Below are positions 10,001-19,245 of a stretch of DNA of 64,000 nucleotides, in pieces. Numbering within the stretch: position 1 is the stretch's first letter; every line of letters begins with the position of its first letter. The translations under genes were made by a program, and so were the position numbers. Below the pieces are notes generated by a model. That model was given only the letters and a program-made list of their open reading frames with translations. It was not told the origin of the DNA and searched no databases. The stretch comes from Jaapia argillacea MUCL 33604 (Eukaryota > Basidiomycota > Agaricomycetes > Jaapiales > Jaapiaceae), in NCBI GenBank assembly GCA_000697665.1, contig KL197718.1, positions 258,746 to 322,745 on the forward strand, given 5' to 3'.

Positions 10001-12654
10001 GCCACACCAACTCCAGCTTACGTTCGGGATAATATCTCGCAAGGTTTTCAAAAAATGATGGACGCGTGGCAGAAAGGGGAGCTTAAAATTGACGACGTTG
10101 CGCGTGTAGTGTCGTTTCTCAGCAAGGATCCGCAAACTTTACGCGACTTACCCTTGCTACCGTTGGCCGATAAAACCCTTACTACGTTTCAACAATCCAG
10201 GGCCATTCCGATTTACTTCACCCGCGACCTCTTACCTCCCTCGCTGTTCCCTTCGAATCGGTTCGCCCACCATAGCATAGCTCCTGATCTAGAACCCCTC
10301 AGCAGCACCCTGAACGTATCCGCCCTGGCTGGAGATGGAGTTGCTACGTTGATCCGCGAACGTTTCCCTCGGTTAATAGGGGGTGCTTCCTCCCCCGACG
10401 ACCATGGTTGGATTGCCCGCTTTTGGACTTATTTCGATGACCTACCGGTCGACGCTGCCGATATCGCCGATCTTCCTTTGGTAGCCACGGAATCTGATCG
10501 CTACATCTCGATTCAAAAGTGCCGAACCCATCCCGTCCTACTAAGTCTAGGTTCTCAAGCATCCCTAGTTGTCCCTGCCTTGTTGAAGCTCGGCGCCGAT
10601 ATAATCGCGGCCGACATCCCCATCCCCCTTCGTCGCGTCCTTGATCAGTTGCCTCCGTTTGGAATCAATGAAGTCATGCGCTTCTTCAGAACTTTCACTG
10701 ACATCAGTGCCCGATTCTGTACACTTCCTGACGATGAACGGAAGAAGTTGGCAGAGTGGATCCGGGATAACATTAGGCTGGTTGATGTTGAGCACAAATC
10801 CGTCGCTCGTCAACTCCCTGTCTGGGTGTCGCAAACGCATGCGAAAACCGAAGAGGTTTCCGCCTGTGATAGCCGGCTTGTGATGCTCCCCGTTTCCGTC
10901 AAACTTGCGACCGTCGAACGCTTCCTGGAGACACGATGGCGATATCACTCATACTCCTCCGGATTGTGCCACCTGAACGCCGAACCTATCAAGTTTCCCG
11001 CTCTCCGCGATAAACTCGACTTTGCCTCGAGGCGGGTTTTGTCAGCCTCTGAGCTCAATGACTATGGAAACCTGTTAGCCCTTCTTTTGGCTCATTATCA
11101 ACTGGATGGGCGGACCATGCTTGTGCCTCAAGGTAACCTTGTCTTGGCCCCTTCAAGCGCGCTCTACGCGCGTTCTGAGCCTCTATTTCTCCACGCTTTC
11201 GAAACGAACGAAGACACGCATTTCGTCCACCGGCAGTTGCGCGCCTACGAACCATCCCTTGTGAACTTTGGTCTTCGCTCGGAGGTGACCTTCGATTTAT
11301 TCAGAGAATGTGCGCAAGCCATGAACGACCATCCAGAGGGTCCCAATAGACTCGTTCGAGCTCGTTATATTTTCGAGTACTTCAGGGATCAACTGCCCGT
11401 CAGGGTCCCACACACCGAGAATCCTTGGAGAGCGGTGGCCGACCTACGCTTCATACCCAAAAAACCGTACTCGTCGTGCTACCAAAAACAGGAGTTTATC
11501 CGCGGCCTCCCAGACATCGTCTCTCCAAACCAAACTCTTCGTCCACAACATTTTGCTATCGCTTGGACTCAGAGGGCCCCTTTTCCAGGCCCAGACGAAT
11601 CCCGAATTTTACTCGCGGATAAATCCCTCGGAGTGCCATCCGGCCAAGACGTGGTAAGTTCCAGCCGTTAGTTTCTCTTGACAATTCAGTGATGACACGA
11701 ATCTAGGTGCATCATCTCCGGGTGCTTGCGACCCGAGTTGCACTTGAGTATCAATTGGAAGATGTCCTTGAGGACATCCGGCAGACCTATAAATGGTTGA
11801 ATGATCACCTTGGAGAAGCCGACGCCCTAGTTAACTATCATCAGGAACGCTTATTCCTCAATGTGGACGACGCCTCAGACTATACAAGTTGGAAATGGGA
11901 TAGGGCAAGCGACTTGTATTTCAATTCTCCTGATGAAGATAACCGCAGGATGGTGCGCAAGTTCCTACTACCTTTCAAGGAACTGGTTTTGTTCGCTGGA
12001 GGGAAGGAGATCAGGAACCCCTCACCACCAAGTGCTCTCAATTCCGACTCTGGTGATATATTCTCCCACTGGCGAATGAAGTTGCGCCAAATGCGAGAAG
12101 ACCACATCCTAACGGACGTGGTCTACATCTCCAATGGTGGAACAGAACATCCCGCTCATCGCTGTATCCTCCTGGTCAATGGTGACCATTTTGCAAGAGA
12201 ACTACATTTCGAAGGAAACCACCCAGGCGGGGTTCACCGGACGGAGATGCTTGAATATTCTCCAACTTGTCTCGAAACTACACTGAGCAAGTAATCTATC
12301 ATCTGAACACTGTTGGCTTGAACTGACGAAACGGGCTAGATTTTCTTTATACCCAAGAACTGCCGGACGTGGACACAAATGTCCTGCTGGAGCTTCTATC
12401 ACTGTCTCATTGCTGGGAGTTGACTCGGCTGAATCTCGCTGTGCAAAGACAGCTAGTTCAACCCAACCATCTCACCGTTGGCAGTTATGATGAAAGTGAG
12501 TTCGCGATTGTAACAATTGTGCGTTCTGCTAGCCGACTTATTACCTGTATCAATAGTTCGCAGGTTCTCAACACCGTATCAGTTAGAGGAAACTATAGTG
12601 ACCGCCAAATGTGACGAATTTGAGGATCTGAATCGACGCCATCTGCGAGGTTGA
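4060..12654 (+). CDS. giant sacsin-like protein: two Hsp90-type ATPase modules plus C-terminal BTB domain (~2,600 aa)
   Basis: Exons: 4060-4188, 4248-4414, 4470-4512, 4609-4854, 4918-5516, 5583-8060, 8115-8781, 8831-8946, 8996-9068, 9119-11653, 11707-12286, 12340-12495, 12557-12654. They sum to 7,887 nt, exactly 2,629 codons. Module 1 (residues 1-250) has the Hsp90/sacsin N-box FLREILQNSEDAGA and G-box IGKYGMGFRSSYHITD. Module 2 (near residue 1,335) has EQAFGEFVANAADA and ESIGRFGLGAFSMYHF. Large all-sacsin-repeat-like stretches follow each. The C-terminus is BTB/POZ-like: DVVYISNGG..AHRCILL, then FLYTQELPDVDTNVLLELL and a helical tail. Human sacsin links chaperones to proteasomal pathways; BTB domains often recruit Cul3. 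A role as chaperone-linked ubiquitin adaptor is inference. A 99-nt stop-free segment (6046-6144) is probably a further intron, giving 2,595 aa. The BTB exon is reached through a GC-AG intron (12287-12339). Confidence 0.88.
6046..6144 (+). other. probable in-frame, stop-free (3n) intron in the sacsin-like gene
   Basis: The donor is GTGAGT at 6046, a branch-like GCTGAT lies near 6100, and the acceptor is TTGCAG ending at 6144. The length is 99 nt and no stop lies in frame, so splicing or retention both keep the frame. The encoded 33 residues are rich in F, G and K and look unlike the flanking sacsin repeat, which favours removal. Confidence 0.6.
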
Positions 12655-13170
12655 CCGACGCAGTGGAAGTAGTGTAGGTTCCTACTGTAGATTCCCGCTA
12701 CCAAGGTAGCGGGTTTACACTGAGGTATCCTGTCAAGTTTTCTATCATTCCTGCGATCCAATTAATTCGATTTAGGACCGGCGTCTGAGTTTCGGCTTTT
12801 CCCTCCGATTCACTTTCGTTTTCTGTTGTCACATCCTTATAAGATTAATAAGTACACCAAGTATGCCCCGGCTTTCACTGTATGATTCCTACGACCGGTC
12901 TACGGACTTGTGGTATCCCATTGCTTCGACCGACTCCTGGTATTATCTGGAGCTCATTGCCTGCTTTTCCCCAAACCCTCGTATCCTAAATCAAGTTTCA
13001 GGGACTTGGCGTTGTGGCCTCCCTGATTTGTATCCATCTCAGGCATTCGTTTGGCCTAATACTATGCTGCGATATGTTGTAATAGATATGATACATCTAC
13101 TGGCAATCCTCCTGGACCTAATTTTTTGAAAGGTAGCGGGCTGTGCCGCACATGCGGCCTTGGGCCTTAT
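12655..13170. other. spacer after sacsin-like gene with a hairpin and 9-bp direct repeats
   Basis: A perfect palindrome, cccgctacc-aa-ggtagcggg, at 12694-12713 lies inside a longer imperfect hairpin (agtgta ... tacact), about 40 bp past the stop codon. The 9-mer ggtagcggg recurs at 13132-13140, so about 418 bp lie between direct repeats. The equivalent spacer after the second sacsin copy (14922-14982) lacks this stretch. No coding potential is evident. Confidence 0.5.
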
Positions 13171-13487
13171 AAGATAAGATAATGAACTCGGCATTTGCCC
13201 TGAAGTGACTTGATCTGTAAATTACAAGATTTCGTCGAGATTTCAACGAGGTCACTCTCCATCCTTTCTGTGACCTGGCAAGATGTCCAACATATCCCCC
13301 GAGCAGAAGTGTGACATTATCAGAAGGCCGCAGGAGGTCCTTGGTGACGACGCCATCGGAGCCATCCTAGCCGAAAGGAGACATCCAAAGTGCTGCTGGG
13401 GTACATGTTTTCATTGACGATCCGCTGGACTTGATTCACACTCGTTCACTCGCAGGAACTGTCCCTACGGGAAGACGCAAGCGATCC
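13171..13487 (+). pseudogene. duplicated promoter and 5' end of the tyrosyl-tRNA synthetase gene
   Basis: The segment matches 14983-15305 through the GATA-rich upstream region, the start codon (ATG at 13283), all of exon 1, intron 1 and the 21-nt exon 2 with the TxPTGR motif. It breaks off at the start of intron 2, where the donor has changed. It encodes only about 47 residues before running into MRM2-derived DNA, so it cannot make a synthetase. The match is clear by eye through both coding and intron sequence. Confidence 0.88.
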
Positions 13488-13492
13488 TTTCA

Positions 13493-13564
13493 TGTGGTGT
13501 TCTAGTGTGAGTCCTCATTACCGTCCCTTTGTGGTCCTTCATCGTTTGGGTTCCTCCCCACTAA
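13493..13564 (+). pseudogene. fragment of MRM2 (exon 1 end and intron 1)
   Basis: A gapless alignment with 2953-3021 shows about 78% identity over roughly 69 columns. It includes the exon end gtggtgttct, the donor tgtgagt and the intron block tccttcatcg. It lies between the TyrRS fragment and the sacsin copy, and marks the junction of an old tandem duplication. Confidence 0.8.
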
Positions 13565-13565
13565 T

Positions 13566-13941
13566 GGAGGTGACCTTCGAATTATTCAGAGAATGTGCAC
13601 AAGCTATGCACGACCATCCAGAGAGGCCCAATAGACACGTTCGAGCTCGTTATATTTTCGAATACTTCAGGGATCAACTGCCCGTCAGGGTCCCACACAC
13701 GCAGAATCCTTGGAGAGCAGTGGCCGACCTACGTTTCATACCCAAAGATGGGCACTCTTCGCGCTTCCGAAAACAAGAGTTTATCCGCGGCCTCCCAGAC
13801 ATCGTCTCTCCAAGCTAAACACTTCGTCCACGACATTTTGCTATCGCTTGGACTCAGAGGGCCCCTTTTCCAGGCCCAGACGATTCCCGAATTTTACTCG
13901 CGAATAAATCCCTGGGAGTAGCCATCCGGCCAAGACGTGGT
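13566..13941 (+). pseudogene. decayed copy of sacsin-like exon 10 (3' part)
   Basis: It starts at a point equal to 11282 in the parent gene (EVTFxLFRECAQAM) and stays close to it through the RALVRARYIFEYFRDQL-like region (here RHVRARYIFEYFRDQL). The frame carries a stop after GLPDIVSPS (13816-13818) and a one-base shift near 13920, so this part no longer reads through to the BTB exons. The parent exon-10 donor GTAAGT is GTATGC here. Confidence 0.85.
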
Positions 13942-14921
13942 ATGCTCCAGCTCTCAGTTTCTCTTGACAATTCAGTGATGACGGTGAATCATCTCCGGGT
14001 GCTTGCAACCCGAGTTGCACTCGAGCATCGATTGGAAGGTGTCCTTACGGACATCCGGCAGACCTACGAATGGCTGAACGAGCACCTTGAAGAAGCCAAC
14101 GCCCTAGTCAACTATCATCAGGAATGCCTATTCCTCAATGTGGACGACGCCTCAGACTATGCAAGTTGGAGATGGGATAGGGCGAGCGACTTGTATTTAA
14201 ACTCTCCTGATGAAGGTAACCGCAGGACGGTGCGCAAGTTCCTGCTACCTTTCAAGGAACTGGTTTTGGTCGCGGGAGGGAAGGAGATCAGGAACCCCTC
14301 ACCACCAAATGCTCCAAACTCCGACTCCGGTGATGTATTCACCCGCTGGCGGATGAAGTTTAGCCAGATGCGAGAGCGGCGCGTCCTCACGGATGTGATC
14401 TATATATCCAATGGAGGGACAGCACATCATGCCCATCGCTGTATCCTCTTGGCCAGTAGTGACCACTTCGAGCGAGAGTTAGATTTTGAAGGCGACCATG
14501 CAGGTGTTGTTCGACGGAGGGAAATGCCTGAGTATTCGTCGAGTTGCCTCGAGAATACGCTGAGTAATACCTTTCTTCCACCCACAACGGAATCCAGCTC
14601 ATATAATTGGTGTAGATTTTCTCTATACTCAAGAACTACCGGATTTGTGCACAGATGTCCTTCTGGAGGTGCTGTCGCTCTCCCATTTATGGGAGTTGGC
14701 TCAACTGAACCTTGCGGCGCAAATGCGACTGGTTCAACCGAATCATCTCACTGTTGGAAGTTACGATGATAGTGAGTCTGCCATTGCAATTCCCTGATCT
14801 TTTGCTCGCCGGCTCATCTCTACCGATAGTTCGCAAGTTCGCAGCACCGTATGAGTTAGATGCGACTATGGTGACTTCCAAATGCAACGAATTTGAGGAG
14901 CTTAATGCGCACCTTCTGTGA
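13942..14921 (+). CDS. truncated sacsin C-terminus/BTB copy with intact reading frame (possible stand-alone BTB gene)
   Basis: The exons 13942-14563, 14616-14771 and 14830-14921 close to 290 codons. An ATG at 13942 (from the parent's intron donor) or one at 13978 (in the former acceptor region, where the AG was lost) can start it, giving 289 or 277 aa. The frame is open through the former intron. The BTB half is well kept and nearer the family consensus than the parent: AHRCILLASSDHF, then FLYTQELPDL and the tail AAPYELDATMV. The second exon uses a normal GT donor where the parent uses GC. No promoter of its own is evident, and the DNA just upstream is pseudogenic. It may be silent, but selection on the BTB half is possible. 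It ends 178 bp before the TyrRS start. Confidence 0.55.
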
Positions 14922-14981
14922 GATCGACGGGCGCTTCAACTGGTCATGAGCTTGTCCTGTGTATTTGTGTTATGTAATAAG

Positions 14982-14998
14982 TAGATAAGATAAGATAC
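14982..14998 (+). promoter_or_regulatory. clustered GATA motifs upstream of TyrRS
   Basis: Three overlapping GATA units (tagataagataagata) lie about 105-118 bp upstream of the TyrRS ATG. The same cluster stands at 13171-13183 in the duplicated promoter. Fungal GATA factors bind such sites, but conservation here may reflect only common descent. Confidence 0.35.
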
Positions 14999-15099
14999 AG
15001 TAACTAAGTCGGAATTTGCCGCCAAGTGACTCGATCTGTAAATCAAGATTTCCTCGAGATTTCAGCAAGTCTGTTCTCCAGTTTCTGTGACCTGGCAAG

Positions 15100-16820
15100 A
15101 TGTCTACCATATCTCCCGAACAGAGGTTCGATATTATCACCAGAGGGCTGCAGGAGGTCCTTGGTGGCGACGCTATCAAAGCCATCCTAGCCGAAGGAAG
15201 ACATCCAAAGTGCTACTGGGGTATGTGTTTTCATAGACTCCCTATTGGACTTGATTCACACTCGCTCACTCTCAGGAACCGCCCCTACGGGAAGACGTGA
15301 GCAATCCTTGTGGATTTATGTCCATCACGACTGATCGGGAACGGGAAGAATAGCTCACATCGGCTACTTCGTTCCTTTGACGAAGATTGCTGATTTCCTT
15401 CGCGCTGGCGTCGAGGTACGTCGATATGATGCTATGACAATGATACAGGAACCGCCAAACTCATGTGGCCATCCCTTCTCCCCATGTTAGGTGACCATCC
15501 TTTTGGCTGGTGAGGTTCCCTTCGATGCTTCACCCACCCTTCGACATCACGTGCCAAAATATGATCCACTACAACTCACGACCACTCCACAGACGTCCAC
15601 GCCTTCTTAGACAACCTCAAAGCTCCCCTAGAACTTGTCAAACACCGAACAAAATACTATGAATTTGTACTCCGAAGCGTATTCACATCACTTGGTATCC
15701 CAATCAACAAGCTTCGGTTCATCGAAGGATCTTCTTACCAACTCACCCGAGAATACAACCTCGACAACTACAAGCTTTGCGCTATCGTGACAGAGCACGA
15801 TGCTAAGAAGGCTGGAGCGGAAGTCGTGAAGCAGGTTGAGAGCCCGCTGCTGAGCGGTCTGTTGTACCCTGGCCTTCAAGCCTTGGACGAACAATACCTA
15901 GGATGCGATTTCCAATTCGGCGGCGTTGATCAGGTCCGTCAATCCTCCCGAAGCGACGACTCTTGCCTATTGCTTATCCTTCATTTCCAGCGCAAAATCT
16001 TTGTCTTCGCCGAAGAATATCTCCCCAAACTCGGTTATGCCAAACGCGCACACCTAATGAACGCCATGGTACCCGGTCTCGCAGGTGGCAAAATGTCAGC
16101 CTCCGATCCGAACTCCAAGATCGATTTCCTCGATTCTGCCGAAGTCGTACGATCCAAAATCAAGAAAGCTTTCTGCGAAGAGGGTAATATCCAAGATAAC
16201 GGCCTGTTGGCATTCGCCAAAGCTGTGTTGATACCCATCAGTCAACTTCGTCTGGAACGGGCTAGAGGTGAGACTTTAGAGGATACGGAAGAAGGGAAGG
16301 AAGCTGCTGGTGATCAGAAACCTTTTGCTGGGGCGGGTGCGCCGGAGGGTACGATATTCACTATCGATCGAGACGAGAAGTTTGGGGGGCCCACTCACTA
16401 CTCGTCGTATGAGGAGTTGGAGAAGGACTTTGCCGCCAAGAATGTGCATCCTGGTGATTTGAAGAGGGCCGTGGGAGATGCAATCAACCATTTATTGGAC
16501 CCCATTCGGAAAGCGTTTGAAGAGAGCAAGGAGTGGCAGGAGGTGGTGGCGTTGGCCTATCCCGATCCCAGTCCAAAGGACAAGAAGAAGAAAAAGGTAA
16601 GTAATGGCCTCCCTTGCGACCATGCGCCAATATATTGATTCGGATACTATAGGAAAAGGTCTACCATCCGCCTCCTCCAGGGAAGGGCAAGAACGCCAAA
16701 CAAGCTGATACCCCGAATCCTGGCAGCGCTGCCGCCGCAGATGTCGCCGTGCCTCCTCCTGGTAGTGATGTGGCCCATGCGGCAGTGGAGGCCGCGAAAC
16801 AACAGAATGGATTGGCATAG
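15100..16820 (+). CDS. TYS1: cytosolic tyrosyl-tRNA synthetase, 445 aa
   Basis: Seven exons: 15100-15220, 15276-15296, 15354-15415, 15491-15509, 15593-15933, 15991-16596, 16653-16820. The frame closes to 446 codons. The class I signatures are both present: TAPTGRPHIGYF (HIGH type), assembled over exons 1-3, and KMSAS in [15 protein letters not shown]. The YxLDxYKL-type and QFGGVDQRK tyrosine and tRNA-binding regions are also clear. It charges tRNA-Tyr with tyrosine in the cytosol. The C-terminal tail is Lys- then Pro/Ala-rich ([16 protein letters not shown]) and is a lineage extension instead of an EMAP domain. The first three exons are tiny (121, 21 and 62 nt). Its promoter and first exons are duplicated at 13171-13487. 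Confidence 0.95.
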
Positions 16821-17128
16821 CAGATACAAGAGGTTATAGTTCGATGTTGTACTTTGAATCATTTTGGATTACTGTATGGTATGCTGGTGCGGCTCGGGAG
16901 ACAGATAAATTAAAAGATGCTATGCACTAACTCAAAGAGGCCTGAACATCGCTTCAGAGAAGCCACCGGTACTTCACAGTAGCATATATCTGGTCTCCGA
17001 GTCGTTCAACCGTAGATTCAAGTCCGCAGCGAAAGACAATGATGCCGTGAATTATGGGTGATGCAAGGTCGTACAGGATGAAAGAGTCAAGGACGTCAAA
17101 ATCAAAATCTAATCGTGCGACCCAAAAT
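16821..17128. other. convergent spacer
   Basis: This holds the 3' flanks of TyrRS (plus) and the DnaJ gene (minus). Nothing else is seen. Confidence 0.5.
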
Positions 17129-18881
17129 CTATCTCCAGTCCCTCCCAGCCTCCCTCTCTCTACTTTTCTTCGTCTCCACCTTCACATACTCACCTTCTTC
17201 TCCAATACCCCCCTCCCCATCCTTCTTCACATTCATATACACTTCACCCATGATCTGTAGCGCTACCGCTCGTAACTGTGCTTGTTCCCGGGAAATATCT
17301 GGTGAGTAAAGGATGGTATCGCAGGTCTCTCGTAAAACGGATTCGATTTCTAGTTTCGTTCCCTATCGAGAGGACTGTCAGAACCGTGGTGATAAAAGGA
17401 CAGATGAAGGGGCTCAGTACCTTGAAGAGCGCCTGAAGACCTTTCTCAGCTGCCTGTTCCTCCAGCCGCTTCTTCTCTTCAGGAGTGAGGTTACCAGCCT
17501 TCTCTGCAGCTGCTATTTGATCGAATACGGATTTTAGCTCCATAGCTGATCGTAACGTTGACACTCTGGTAGCCTTGATGAGAACGAATAGAGGAAGAGA
17601 AGGATGTAGATACTCACGTTTCGCTGAAGACATGGTACTTCCCCTGCACGTTGTGTAGCCAACCACCCATCCCGAAGAATGTCTGGTTCGTGGCGAGGTA
17701 ATGTCTTGCCTTGGATAGATACACGAATCCAATCGCTTGCAGCAACTCAGCGCCGTAAGACTCGTGTTTCAACTCCCTGAAATAGATTGAGATCTCGAGG
17801 AGGTGAGAGGTGAAAAGAACACCCACTCAGCCTCAAGCATACAGATATCTCGCCAACTCCTTGACACGTTGGGATCATCAGGACCTGCCGCAGACTCTGT
17901 AAAGATCCCAAGTTTCCTTTCCAGGTTCTCCACGAGCTTCGCAACTCGTTCCTCCCTCGCAGCCGCTTTCTATCACTCGTCATCACATACTCTCCCTCAA
18001 ATAACAAACCAAAAACTCACCTCAGCAGCCTCCTTCCTGGCCTTCTCATCCTTCTTCGCCTTCTCCTCCGGACTTAATATCGGTTTGCCCTTAGCATCCC
18101 TCTGTACGACTTTCCCGCTCGATCCTTCAGCGTGCCCTTCCTCGTCAGCTTCTTGCATGGCAGCTTTCATATCCTTCGCCAAACTGATATGTCCGATGAT
18201 AGGAACGAACCTCTCCCCTCCGAATATCGATCCAAATATCTCTTCAGGATCAACATACCCTCCTTCAGGCGCACTCTCCTTCGGCCCAAATTCATTATAC
18301 TTCTTTCTCAGCTCAGGATCGGAAAGAGTCTGGTAAGCGATTGCTAGTTCTTTGAACCTTTCCTCGGCGGAGGGGTCATTAGGATTCTTGTCCGGGTGTA
18401 ACTTGATCGCCAATCGACCTTTAGACACATACAAAGCAAAGGTGAATTCAATGATTCAGAATGGGAGAGGATGTAGAAACGTACGATAAGCTTTCTTGAT
18501 ATCATCAGCCGTAGCATCAACAGCAACTCCAAGTATATCATAATACCCCGTCTCAAGCGGTTTCTCCTGCGTCCCAATCTTCCTTCCCCTCCTCATCCCA
18601 CCCATACCCTGCCCATTAAGTCCCGCACCACCAGCACCACCAACACCACTACTCGTCCCAGCACTCATCCCACCTCCACCTCCAGCATTAAGGATCTGAG
18701 TAGGATAAAAAGCATGCGAGAAAACCGTATGACATTTAAAACATCGTATCGTGAGTAGAGACGCTGGTCGGGGCGTCGGAGAGGGCACTTGGAATTCGAG
18801 ATGGGAGGTACATTGTAGACAGTGGGTTGATACTCGAGGGATGGGCGGTGAGGAGTCGATTGTTGGATATGAGGAGCTCAT
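17129..18881 (-). CDS. DnaJ-X type Hsp40 co-chaperone (Caj1/Djp1-like), 491 aa
   Basis: Six exons on the minus strand: 18881-18485, 18418-18021, 17969-17827, 17776-17618, 17565-17421, 17362-17129. The sum is exactly 492 codons. The J-domain begins YYDILGVAVDATADDIKKAYRRLAI and has the Hsp70-stimulating HPD in KLHPDKNP. It is followed by a G-poor linker and the DNAJ-X region (EELKHESYGAELLQAIGF, GGWLHNVQGKYHVF, KLEIESVLRET). Yeast relatives act at the ER, peroxisome import or the cytosol. Unlike them, about 100 residues precede the J-domain. These hold a CxxC-x(~24)-CxxC zinc-ribbon-like pair (HCLQC ... IRCFKC) and a Gly-rich stretch (NAGGGGGMSAGTSSGVGG). The start ATG at 18881 is the first in frame. 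Confidence 0.92.
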
Positions 18882-19245
18882 GGTGGTCTGGGTAGAGGGG
18901 CCAGCCTGCGCGTACCACTCCACACAGGACAGAATGCGGAAGGTGGTGGTAGACGGTCGGCGTTTGCCGGTTCGCTGCTTTGCCTGCTGCCTTCAGCACG
19001 GCAGTATTTCCGAGCATAAGGATCCAGGAAGAATAACCATTAACCTGCTAGAGTACTACGAAGAGAGGAATCTACAGCTACAGGTAAATACAACCGGTTT
19101 TGAATCATGATCTATGCGTATCTAAAGCTCGTGTAGGTCATAACGTCTAAAAAGTAGTGAGTCCTGCAAAAACACCACGAAACCATGCAAGAATGAACTA
19201 GGTGAAAGCATTAACCCAACGATACGATACGACCCAAACCCACTC
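18882..19245. other. spacer between DnaJ gene and MFS gene
   Basis: This is upstream DNA of the DnaJ gene and downstream DNA of the MFS gene, both minus. No gene seen. Confidence 0.5.

Noticed and set aside
12291-12339. Ordinary GT-AG intron before the BTB exon
   Set aside because: Using the GT donor shifts the frame and destroys the BTB motif seen in the next exon and in the paralogue. The GC donor 4 nt upstream restores it.
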